From contig CALIGP010000385.1 in NCBI GenBank assembly GCA_938021455.1, forward strand, positions 1-19,961: a stretch of DNA of 19,961 nucleotides, in the 5' to 3' direction. Position 1 is the stretch's first letter, and each line of letters opens with the position of its first letter. Origin of the DNA: an uncultured Lewinella sp. GTDB taxonomy: Bacteria > Bacteroidota > Bacteroidia > Chitinophagales > Saprospiraceae. The translations under genes were made by a program, and so were the position numbers. The notes beneath the pieces are model-generated. The model was not told the DNA's origin and made no database searches. It worked only from the letters and a program-made list of their open reading frames with translations. Shown in pieces: positions 6,910 to 13,572 of this stretch.

Positions 6910-8625
6910 ATGAAGCCTACTTTTCCGATATTAATATTACTATTTTTGATTACCCTTCGTTTCCCTGCGAAAGCCCAAGGTTCTTTTGAAAATGAAGTAG
7001 AAAACGTTTTCTCAACGTGGAACAATGAGGAAAGCCCAGGGCTTGCAGCCTGTGTCATTGAGAACGGGAAGATCATCTATCTAAAAGGGTTTGGAAGTGC
7101 CAATTTGGAAACGAAAGCCCAGGTCACCCCTCAGACGAAGTTTCAACTTGGAGAATTATCCAAACAGTTCACGACCCTCGCTATTCTCATTCTTGAACAG
7201 AAGGGAAAAATTTCTCTAGATGAGGATGTACATAAATACCTGTCCGAACTCCCTGCTTTTGCCTATAAATTGACAATCGCTCATTTACTTAACCATACGA
7301 GTGGTCTTCACAACATAGAGCAAGTGAACGACATGATCAATGGGTCTACAAGTATCCCTACGCAGGAAAAAGCGCTAACATTAATCGCAGCGCAAAAAAA
7401 TCTTTCTTTCGAGCCGGGAACTAATTTCTCGTTTCATGAGTCCGTTACGGAGTCGGTGCTAATGGCAGAGATTGTTTCGAGGGTTTCGGGTCAATCTTTT
7501 GCTGACTTTGTTAGAATCAACATTTTCGAACCGCTGGGGATGAAAAACTCACTAATCAAAGAAGATAGTGACCTCATACTCACCAACCTTGCTCAACCCT
7601 ATCAGAAAGAAGGTGAAGATTTCAAAAAAAACGAAGTTAGCAGCAGTGTAGTTGGCGCTATCAATGCCTACTGCTCCGCAGAAGATCTCGCAAAATGGTA
7701 TTTAAATTTCACTACCCCCAATGGAGAGCTCGGACGGTTAGTCCAAAAACTAGATACCCCCGTTAAACTATCCAATGGTGATAGGTTCTCTTATTACTGG
7801 GGAGATATGGCAATTGGCCGTGAATTTACGCACCCAGAAAGAGGTCTTCCCATATTTTGGAATTTTGGCCTTCAGGGTGGTTACGGGGCTAATGTATTCC
7901 GGTATATCGATCAAAACATCACTTCCTTCGTATTAGGAAACAATAACCAATACAACGGATCTTTAGCGATGGATGTAATAGAGCCATTAGTAAAAGATCT
8001 CTACCTGCTACCAGCCGTAATTGATTACACAACTCTTGAGACCAAGACATTGAACACCAGCCACCTAAAATCTTTTGAGGGCCATTATTGGTTTCAGGAA
8101 GCAGGATACGCCTCAAAGATATTTGTCGAGAACGATACGCTACGTAATCAATGGTTGTTCAGCACACGACACGTGAAACTACTTCCTATTTCAGAAGACC
8201 TCTTTCAACAAATGGGAACAAACGAAAATATCAGATTATATAAATTTAAAAAAGAGGAGACTGGAACGAGGCTTTTCTTTAGTTTCAATGATAGCAAACC
8301 GGACATTATGGAGAGATATGAGCCAGTCACCCCATCTGTACAAACCTTACAATCTTACGCAGGAACCTATTGTAATGTAGACTATGGTTCTCTGTTCTCT
8401 TTTTCTGTTGAGGACGGTAAATTGGTCGCAAGAAATTTAGATCATCAGGGCATTGAATTTAAGCCCGTAAAGAAGGATATATTCTGCAGCACTACCTCTT
8501 TCATTACCGCCTTAGAGTTCATACGAGACACTTCAAACAGGGTCAAAGGCTTCAAGGTAGACACGGATGGGATACACAATCTTGTTTTTGAAAAAGTCCC
8601 TTCTGCCACAGACAGAGGCAATTAG
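6910..8625 (+). CDS. Secreted serine-beta-lactamase-like protein with altered catalytic motifs (probable pseudoenzyme)
   Basis: The 571-residue protein has a signal peptide (1-23, ending PAKAQG) and the beta-lactamase/penicillin-binding-protein class C fold (Pfam Beta-lactamase) at about 27-365, recognisable from PGLAACVIENGKIIYLKGFG, LLNHTSGL (126-133), FEPGTNFSF and FEPLGMKNS. The catalytic motifs do not match the family. The SxxK nucleophile is Glu82 (GELSK, Lys85 kept), YxN is F175-H-E177, and HxG is L321-Q-G323. The codon for residue 82 reads GAA in the sequence given. Two lipocalin-like or DUF3471-like beta domains follow (about 385-470 and 480-565), each opening with an aromatic-x-G-x-Y pattern (FEGHYW, YAGTYC). 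The frame is intact, so it is maintained as a protein rather than decayed. It follows a membrane AraC regulator; a ligand-binding or scavenging role in the periplasm is inference. Confidence 0.88.
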   Translation: MKPTFPILILLFLITLRFPAKAQGSFENEVENVFSTWNNEESPGLAACVIENGKIIYLKGFGSANLETKAQVTPQTKFQLGELSKQFTTLAILILEQKGKISLDEDVHKYLSELPAFAYKLTIAHLLNHTSGLHNIEQVNDMINGSTSIPTQEKALTLIAAQKNLSFEPGTNFSFHESVTESVLMAEIVSRVSGQSFADFVRINIFEPLGMKNSLIKEDSDLILTNLAQPYQKEGEDFKKNEVSSSVVGAINAYCSAEDLAKWYLNFTTPNGELGRLVQKLDTPVKLSNGDRFSYYWGDMAIGREFTHPERGLPIFWNFGLQGGYGANVFRYIDQNITSFVLGNNNQYNGSLAMDVIEPLVKDLYLLPAVIDYTTLETKTLNTSHLKSFEGHYWFQEAGYASKIFVENDTLRNQWLFSTRHVKLLPISEDLFQQMGTNENIRLYKFKKEETGTRLFFSFNDSKPDIMERYEPVTPSVQTLQSYAGTYCNVDYGSLFSFSVEDGKLVARNLDHQGIEFKPVKKDIFCSTTSFITALEFIRDTSNRVKGFKVDTDGIHNLVFEKVPSATDRGN

Positions 8626-8654
8626 GCTTTAGGCATATATGAATCGCACCTAAC

Positions 8655-8689
8655 AAGAAAAGCCCCACCATAATGGTGAGGCTTTTCTT
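8655..8689. terminator. Bidirectional terminator between the beta-lactamase-like gene and mdh
   Basis: AAGAAAAGCCCCACCAT pairs with its downstream complement with a single C-A mismatch, giving a ~16-bp stem around a loop of about 3 nt. A-rich and T-rich arm ends make it work on both strands. It lies 29 bp after the upstream stop and 24 bp from the mdh stop, in the convergent gap. Confidence 0.88.
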
Positions 8690-8713
8690 CAATTCTGTAA
8701 GGAAAAAGTCTGT

Positions 8714-9646
8714 TTAGACGTTCATCCCTTTGTAAACCTCCAGGACGCCACGAACGGCATCGGCGGAAGCATTCATTCCAGCCATTTCTTCTTCGTTGAG
8801 CTTGAGTTCTAGCAGTTCAACAATTCCTTCTGTACCTAGCTTAACGGGAACACCCAGGAAGATGCCTTCCTGTCCGTACTCTCCTTCGAGCAAGGAACAA
8901 CAAGGGAAAATACGCTTTTCATCCCGGAGGATAGAGGCTACCATCTGTGCTGCAGCAGCACCGGGTGCATACCAGGCCGAAGTTCCCATGAGCTTAACGA
9001 GTTCGCCGCCACCTTTCTTGGTGCGCTCTACGATTGCGTCCAATTCATCCTTACCAATCAATTCGGTAACGGGGATACCTGAGACGGTGGTGTAACGGGG
9101 AAGTGGCACCATCGTGTCACCGTGTCCGCCTAGCAACATTGCCTGAATGTCCTTACCGGATACATCAAGTGCCATGCTCAGGAATGCGCGGTAACGAGCA
9201 GTATCAAGGATACCAGCCATACCGAAAACCCGGTTCTTAGGAAGGCCAGAAGCCTTGTAAGCAGCGTAGGTCATTACATCAAGTGGGTTCGACACGACGA
9301 TGATAATGGGGTTCTTACTGTGCTCCATAATGGAACGAGTGACCATAGTCACGATCTTAGCATTGGTGCTGATCAGATCATCCCGGCTCATTCCTGGCTT
9401 ACGAGGAATTCCGGCGGTGATGACTACGATATCACTGTCTGCAGTATCAGCGTAATCATCCGTACCCGTCAGGCGGGTGCTAAAATGATCAACGCTAGCC
9501 TGCTGGTAGCTATCGAGGGCTTTGCCCTTAGCGAAATCGCCCTTAATGTCAAGGATGACTACTTCACGAACGAGATCTTTGTGTGCTAATACATTAGCGA
9601 CGGTCGCGCCTACGTTTCCAGCGCCTACAACGGTTACTTTACTCAT
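8714..9646 (-). CDS. mdh: Malate dehydrogenase (LDH-like, NAD-dependent)
   Basis: Oxidises malate to oxaloacetate in the TCA cycle, in the cytoplasm. Of several in-frame ATGs I take the one at 9646, giving MSKVTVVGAGNVG, the family N terminus and 310 residues, the usual length. The open frame upstream covers the promoter and has no homology-like sequence. GAGNVG is at 8-13. Asp33 (ILDIKG) indicates NAD preference. The substrate loop IPRKPGMSR at 80-88 carries Arg82 and Arg88; Arg instead of Gln at this site marks malate rather than lactate specificity. Asn120, Asp148, Arg151 and the catalytic His175 (GGHGD) are present. It is transcribed divergently from the metalloprotease gene, with a promoter and a GC-rich leader hairpin in the 155-bp gap. 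Confidence 0.96.
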   Translation of the reverse strand: MSKVTVVGAGNVGATVANVLAHKDLVREVVILDIKGDFAKGKALDSYQQASVDHFSTRLTGTDDYADTADSDIVVITAGIPRKPGMSRDDLISTNAKIVTMVTRSIMEHSKNPIIIVVSNPLDVMTYAAYKASGLPKNRVFGMAGILDTARYRAFLSMALDVSGKDIQAMLLGGHGDTMVPLPRYTTVSGIPVTELIGKDELDAIVERTKKGGGELVKLMGTSAWYAPGAAAAQMVASILRDEKRIFPCCSLLEGEYGQEGIFLGVPVKLGTEGIVELLELKLNEEEMAGMNASADAVRGVLEVYKGMNV

Positions 9647-9665
9647 GGATAAACTTACTTTTTGC

Positions 9666-9679
9666 CCGCCTGGAGGCGG
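9666..9679 (-). other. GC-rich hairpin in the mdh leader
   Basis: CCGCCTGGAGGCGG is a 14-bp near-perfect palindrome (5-bp stem GGCGG with a TGGA loop, or 6-bp with a 2-nt loop). It starts 20 bp upstream of the mdh ATG and lies between the promoter box and the start codon, so it would sit in the 5' leader of the mRNA. It may act as an mRNA stabiliser, an operator or a translation control element. Confidence 0.45.
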
Positions 9680-9699
9680 TATTTTGTCATAAGGTGGCA

Positions 9700-9731
9700 C
9701 GAAAGTAGATAAAAATGGCCGGACTAGACAA
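9700..9731 (-). promoter_or_regulatory. mdh promoter
   Basis: The minus strand reads TTG (9731-9729), a 21-nt spacer and TACTTTCG (9707-9700), one base from TAnnTTTG. The predicted start would give a leader of about 50 nt. Confidence 0.55.
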
Positions 9732-9770
9732 AATGCCGCCATCAAGACGCTGGCATCCGACATCATTAAC

Positions 9771-9778
9771 TACTTTTG
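9771..9778 (+). promoter_or_regulatory. Promoter -7 box (TACTTTTG) for the metalloprotease gene
   Basis: TACTTTTG is an exact TAnnTTTG match 23 bp before the ATG at 9802. A CTG (not TTG) lies 18 nt upstream, so the -33 element is weak. Together with the mdh promoter it forms a divergent promoter pair. Confidence 0.5.
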
Positions 9779-9801
9779 GCAGGAATAAAGCTCGATATCA
9801 C

Positions 9802-11322
9802 ATGAAATCAATTCGTTTAGCATTAGTAACCCTCCTCCTCCTTGCGGTGCTGCTGCCTCTTTCTGCACAGAATTTTACTGGTGACCGCTACTGTCTTACT
9901 CAAGAAAAATCTGAGTGGTTAATCCGGTATCAGGCTGGCGAAATCCCCCCCGTTCCTAAGTCCGCCATGACCCAGTTCGTGCCAATGGCAGTGAACTTTC
10001 TTGGTGACAGTGATGGTAGTGGTTACATCAACCCCGCCACCTTTCTCAACAGTATGCTTTTGCTGAATGAAGACTTCAGCGAAATGAACATTCAGTTCTA
10101 CATTGATGGAGATATACAGTATGTCGATAACTCGACCTACAATAGCCATACCTTTACGCAGGGGCGTCAAATGATGGGCCGTTATAACGTGCGCAACAAG
10201 TTTAACACCTATGTAGTAGAAAACCCGGCCGGAGCTTGTGGCTACTACTCCCCTTCCGGAGATGCCATCGCTCTTGGAAAAAACTGTTTGGGCACAGGTG
10301 ACCGTACCTGGAGTCACGAGGTAGGTCACTACCTAAGCCTTCCTCATACCTTTTACGGTTGGGAATCCGTAGAGCAAATTGACAATATTGAATTGACTGA
10401 GCGGGCTCAAGAGTTTAACTTCTTCAACGGGCGTAATGTCCCAGTGGAAAAAGTAGATAGCTCCAACTGTGCAGATGCAGCTGATGGCTTTTGTGATACC
10501 CCACCGGATTATCTGATGGAACGTTGGCCATGTACCAACCAGGGCTTCTACCAAGACAGCCTGACGGATCCCGACAGCACTCGTTTTGCGGTTCCTGCCT
10601 CCAACATTATGTCTTATGCTAATGACCGCTGTGTAAGCAGCTTTTCCGAAGAGCAGAAAGCAGCCATGATGACGAACCTGGAAGGACGCATCGGCCTGGC
10701 CGATGGCGCTGGAGCCGGAGCCGTTGAGGCCAATGTTGAAGACCTTCAACTAGAGCTTCCAGAGGACAATGCTACTTTACCGAACTCCGACTTCGTCCAG
10801 TTAACCTGGAACAGCGTTCCTAACGCGGACTTTTACATCGTTCAATTGAATCGTAGCAACAACTTTAATGGTGCCGTAAGTATCAGCTTAATGGTATCTG
10901 ACACTTTTGCAATCATCGACGAAGGGTTAGCCGCAGAATCTCGCTACTACTGGCGCGTTCGCCCGGTCAACCGTTTCCTCGTAGACGGTGACTTCGGAGA
11001 AATCTGGCGCTTTCGTAACGGAGAATTCCCCGTAGCGACCATTGATGCAGCACTCAATGCTGCCATTACCGTAGCACCTAACCCCGTTGGTGGTGGAAGT
11101 GAACTTCGCATCGATGGTAGAGACCTGGCTCAAGGCGGTGACCTTAACTACGAACTCATTGACGCCACCGGAAGGACACTACTGGCCCGTGAAAGATTAA
11201 ACGTTACGGCAAGTGGATTCTCCGAGCGGATTCCTACCGGAGATCTTCCCGCCGGCATTTACTTCCTGCGTATACGCCTTAACGAGAAACTGGTGACGCG
11301 TCGGGTGGTCGTACGCCCCTGA
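9802..11322 (+). CDS. Secreted M43-family metalloprotease with T9SS sorting domain
   Basis: The ATG at 9802 begins a clear signal peptide (MKSIRLALVTLLLLAVLLPLSAQ); the longer open frame adds 29 residues overlapping the promoter and is rejected. The 506-residue protein has an N-terminal region with the family's LLNEDF element (87-92). The zinc motif HEVGHYLSLPH at 172-182 (His172, Glu173, His176, His182) and the Met-turn NIMSY at 268-272 place it in the pappalysin-like M43 metzincins. In the usual HExxHxxGxxH pattern the Gly is Ser179 here. A fibronectin-III-like domain follows at about 316-406, with NADFYIVQLN and YYWRVRPVN. The end (424-506: VAPNPVGGG, YELIDATGRTLL, LPAGIYFLR, VTRRVVV) is a type A T9SS sorting domain. 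It should be exported across the outer membrane to degrade external protein. A strong terminator follows. Confidence 0.93.
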   Translation: MKSIRLALVTLLLLAVLLPLSAQNFTGDRYCLTQEKSEWLIRYQAGEIPPVPKSAMTQFVPMAVNFLGDSDGSGYINPATFLNSMLLLNEDFSEMNIQFYIDGDIQYVDNSTYNSHTFTQGRQMMGRYNVRNKFNTYVVENPAGACGYYSPSGDAIALGKNCLGTGDRTWSHEVGHYLSLPHTFYGWESVEQIDNIELTERAQEFNFFNGRNVPVEKVDSSNCADAADGFCDTPPDYLMERWPCTNQGFYQDSLTDPDSTRFAVPASNIMSYANDRCVSSFSEEQKAAMMTNLEGRIGLADGAGAGAVEANVEDLQLELPEDNATLPNSDFVQLTWNSVPNADFYIVQLNRSNNFNGAVSISLMVSDTFAIIDEGLAAESRYYWRVRPVNRFLVDGDFGEIWRFRNGEFPVATIDAALNAAITVAPNPVGGGSELRIDGRDLAQGGDLNYELIDATGRTLLARERLNVTASGFSERIPTGDLPAGIYFLRIRLNEKLVTRRVVVRP

Positions 11323-11336
11323 TGCTAATTACCTTT

Positions 11337-11380
11337 AAAAAAATGGCCCGATAGAAATAACTCTATCGGGCCATTTTTTT
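11337..11380. terminator. Strong bidirectional terminator
   Basis: A perfect 19-bp inverted repeat (core ATGGCCCGATAGA) with loop AATAAC, starting with seven A and ending with seven T, works in both directions. It sits between the convergent metalloprotease and VOC genes, 14 bp and 10 bp from their stops. Confidence 0.95.
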
Positions 11381-11390
11381 AATTACACCT

Positions 11391-11762
11391 TCATACATGC
11401 TGATCAATCAGAATAACATTTCCGTCGGGGTCCATAATCGTAAAGCTGGCGGGGCCGCTGCTGGTTTCATCAGCTTCCGATGCCAGCGACAGCCCTTGCT
11501 GCTTTAAGCTACGCTGGATTTCTCTTACGTCATCAAACTCATCAAGCGCTTGAGCATTTGTATCCCATCCGGGGTTAAAAGTTAGAATGTTGTTTTCAAA
11601 CATCTCTTGAAACAACCCAACCAGACTGTCTCCATTTTTCATGATTAAATAGTTCTTTTTTACTTCACCCGCGAATACAGCAAAGCCCAGCTTTTCGTAA
11701 AAGTCCCTTGAGACCACAAGGTCTTTTACGGACAGACTGATAGAGAATGCGCCTAGTTTCAT
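11391..11762 (-). CDS. VOC-superfamily (glyoxalase/bleomycin-resistance-like) protein
   Basis: I take the ATG at 11762, which gives MKLGAFSISLSVKDLVVSRDFYEKLGF, the standard opening of a single-domain vicinal-oxygen-chelate protein; the longer frame adds 38 unrelated residues across the leader. At 123 residues it has two beta-alpha-beta modules: residues 1-60 with SRDFYEKLGF and NYLIMKNGDSLVGLF, and 65-123 ending in FTIMDPDGNVILIDQHV. The DPDGN turn is diagnostic. Family members include glyoxalases, dioxygenases and antibiotic-binding proteins, so substrate and metal use cannot be assigned. It is expressed alone: terminators lie on both sides, and its own leader contains an AT element identical to one near the AraC-family gene. 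Confidence 0.87.
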   Translation of the reverse strand: MKLGAFSISLSVKDLVVSRDFYEKLGFAVFAGEVKKNYLIMKNGDSLVGLFQEMFENNILTFNPGWDTNAQALDEFDDVREIQRSLKQQGLSLASEADETSSGPASFTIMDPDGNVILIDQHV

Positions 11763-11793
11763 ATTACTGCAGATTGATTTATGGGAAGGTAAG

Positions 11794-11805
11794 AATTTAT
11801 AAATC
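11794..11805. promoter_or_regulatory. AT element upstream of the VOC gene, identical to an arm of the AraC-region palindrome
   Basis: AATTTATAAATC, including the palindromic decamer ATTTATAAAT, lies 31 bp upstream of the VOC start. The same 12-mer is one arm of the inverted repeat at 6717-6749. It may be a shared operator, or coincidence in AT-rich leader DNA. Confidence 0.3.
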
Positions 11806-11852
11806 AAGTAGTTATAGCCAATCCGGGCTTTAATGGTGGCTTGGCATAAAAT

Positions 11853-11888
11853 AAGAGAGCAAAGATGATCTATCATCTTTGCTCTCTT
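11853..11888 (-). terminator. Terminator downstream of the unknown lipoprotein gene
   Basis: A perfect 16-bp stem (arm AAGAGAGCAAAGATGA) closes on a TCTA tetraloop. On the minus strand it is followed by TTATTTTAT. It begins about 70 bp past the lipoprotein stop and separates that gene from the VOC gene. Confidence 0.85.
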
Positions 11889-11959
11889 CAGATTTTAGTA
11901 CAACATAATGGGTGTTCCGTTAAGCTACCAATAGGAGCCGGAAAAAAACGTTCACAATT

Positions 11960-13138
11960 TTACAGCTCACGAATCGACTCCAGTTGGAAAATGGGCTCAC
12001 TGAAGAAGAAGCGGAAACCGTAGTCAATGAACGCATAATGTGCATTGAAGTCAACAATCAAGACGTTACCTGCATACAATTCAAATTCCTCGGAAAGCAT
12101 AAACTCTCCCATTGGGCGACGAAAGTTTGAAAAGAAACCACCTGGTAGGGCGCGAGCTTGAGTCCGCATTGGGCCTTCGATAATGTCAACTTGATTGATG
12201 ACATACTGGTTCATTTTATTAAAGTTGAAACAGATTTCATCGCGATCATTATCCTGGTGCCATGCGAATTCACCTTCAAATTCAAACAGTGGAGCATTAC
12301 TTGCTGGAGTACCACTTGGCCAGTCTCGGTTCTCATAAACAAAGTCGGTAGGTAAGCCTGTTGTCCCACCAAATGGGTTAACACCAATTCTTACGATATC
12401 AAAGAAGCCACAAGAACCTAGCGGAGGAACAGGGTTGCCGGTATAGCAAGCATCCAACTCAAAGTTAACCGAGGTGGCTATCTGTACCTCAGCTGGTGAT
12501 GTACAACTAGCCGGTGTCGTGTTGGCACCACCCCAAACAAAGTGGCTCGAAGTCAACTGCGGTTGGTCAGTTTGTGGCACACTTCCAATGGTAGCATTAA
12601 CATAAACACGGGTGGTACCGTCAACCGCCTTTGTAGGACTAGAAACACTGACAAAACGTACTCCGGGATTTCGTCCACGCAGTTGCCCAGTACTTTCCAA
12701 TAAGATCGACTTAGTTTTCTCGTACACTGTAGCAATCGTTCTGCCAGTCCAAGAATCACCAGGAGAGACATCAATAGAATCTACTACACTAGTAGCATCT
12801 TTGTAGTTAACCCCACTAGCAATTTTCAGGTTAATGACCATCTCCATTTGGTCTGCAGCCTCAGTTGCTGACATACGACTCCGAGAATCTCCCCCTTCTC
12901 GCCAGGCGCTCAATCGAGCATCAAATTCACGGGCTGAATTGGCAATATTTGCCATCTCTTCGCCGGAAGCATCTTGGCTGACTTCCCCTCGTTTGGCAGT
13001 AAAGCCATCAGTCTGCTCAGTGGATGGAAGAACAGCCTCGTCTTTCTCACAAGCAGTGAAAACGGTTAAGCAAAGGCAAAGGATTAGTAGTGACTCAACG
13101 TACCGGGGGGTACGGAGTCCGAAGAAATTGGTAAACAT
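11960..13138 (-). CDS. Lipoprotein of unknown function
   Basis: I place the start at the ATG at 13138, giving a 392-residue protein with a lipoprotein signal: charged n-region (LRTPRYVES), hydrophobic LLILCLCLTV and lipobox FTAC with the acylated Cys30, followed by EKDE. An ATG eight codons upstream (13162) is also possible; a TTG still further up is unlikely because it lies in a hairpin. Residues 55-125 are charged and probably helical (EEMANIANSAREFDARLSAW, ATEAADQMEMVIN). From about 130 the protein is beta-rich, with four cysteines (TPASC, ELDACY, LGSCGFF, DEICFNF) and many aromatic residues towards the C terminus. I recognise no family. It is presumably anchored in an outer or inner membrane leaflet. 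It has its own leader and terminator. Confidence 0.75.
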   Translation of the reverse strand: MFTNFFGLRTPRYVESLLILCLCLTVFTACEKDEAVLPSTEQTDGFTAKRGEVSQDASGEEMANIANSAREFDARLSAWREGGDSRSRMSATEAADQMEMVINLKIASGVNYKDATSVVDSIDVSPGDSWTGRTIATVYEKTKSILLESTGQLRGRNPGVRFVSVSSPTKAVDGTTRVYVNATIGSVPQTDQPQLTSSHFVWGGANTTPASCTSPAEVQIATSVNFELDACYTGNPVPPLGSCGFFDIVRIGVNPFGGTTGLPTDFVYENRDWPSGTPASNAPLFEFEGEFAWHQDNDRDEICFNFNKMNQYVINQVDIIEGPMRTQARALPGGFFSNFRRPMGEFMLSEEFELYAGNVLIVDFNAHYAFIDYGFRFFFSEPIFQLESIREL

Positions 13139-13168
13139 AATGTAATTTGTTTTAGTACTCATAATGCC

Positions 13169-13197
13169 AAGTTTTACCTTCCGAAAGGGCAAAACTT
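13169..13197 (-). other. Hairpin in the leader of the unknown lipoprotein gene
   Basis: AAGTTTT (13169-13175) and AAAACTT (13191-13197) pair, with an inner CCTT/AAGG stem around CCGA and a small internal bulge. On the minus strand it ends just upstream of the two candidate ATGs. It argues against the TTG start at 13192, which would lie inside it. Confidence 0.45.
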
Positions 13198-13296
13198 AGA
13201 ATGATAATTTGGACATTCGGTATGTCCGCGTGATTTCACAACTATACAATAGTAGAAAACAGAAATGTGTTGCGAATTGAGTTGAAATAAATAATA

Positions 13297-13304
13297 CAAA
13301 TTTA
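13297..13304 (-). promoter_or_regulatory. Candidate -7 box (TAAATTTG) for the unknown lipoprotein gene
   Basis: Exact TAnnTTTG match on the minus strand, about 160 bp upstream of the start. No TTG lies at the right spacing and the region is AT-rich, so support is weak. Confidence 0.3.
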
Positions 13305-13481
13305 TTTACATTATGCGTAAATCACTGATTTTTAATTTTTTACATTAAAATAATTTTACAAAAAAACATCTACAATTGTATATAAAGTAGTCGTACAACA
13401 TTAAATACACGTATTTGCCTCTCTCTTCGAATCCATAAAAAACCTTCACGCGCCCTGTTTAAGGGGCAAATTTTAAATAAA

Positions 13482-13519
13482 AAATTGGCTGGCAGGTTTT
13501 CAACCCCACCAGCCAATTT
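13482..13519 (-). terminator. Terminator of the thioredoxin lipoprotein gene
   Basis: AAATTGGCTGG and CCAGCCAATTT form a perfect 11-bp outer stem, with an inner GGTT/AACC stem. On the minus strand it is followed by TTTATTTAAAATTT. It lies 53 bp after the stop at 13573. Confidence 0.88.
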
Positions 13520-13572
13520 GACTATTTTGAACAAATAAACGTGCAAAACTGATCTTACCAAATAGTTCTCAG

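Larger units (their letters stand above)
13193..13572. other. 380-bp AT-rich intergenic region
   Basis: No gene is visible here. The region is much richer in A and T than its surroundings. It holds a small palindrome GGACAT-N5-ATGTCC (13211-13227), a candidate -7 box for the lipoprotein gene at 13297-13304, several A/T runs, and near its right end the terminator of the thioredoxin lipoprotein gene. Short frames within it have no start context or family resemblance. A small RNA cannot be excluded. Confidence 0.6.

Noticed and set aside
9647..9766. 40-residue N-terminal extension of malate dehydrogenase
   Set aside because: The extension covers the mdh promoter and leader hairpin and precedes the canonical MSKVTVVGAGNVG start.
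9715..9801. 29-residue N-terminal extension of the metalloprotease
   Set aside because: It would bury the signal peptide and overlaps both divergent promoter boxes.
11763..11876. 38-residue N-terminal extension of the VOC protein
   Set aside because: It crosses the leader and half of the upstream terminator stem, and VOC proteins start at the MKLGAFSISL position.
13163..13192. TTG start for the unknown lipoprotein
   Set aside because: The TTG lies inside a hairpin and would give an overlong n-region; two downstream ATGs give a normal lipoprotein signal.
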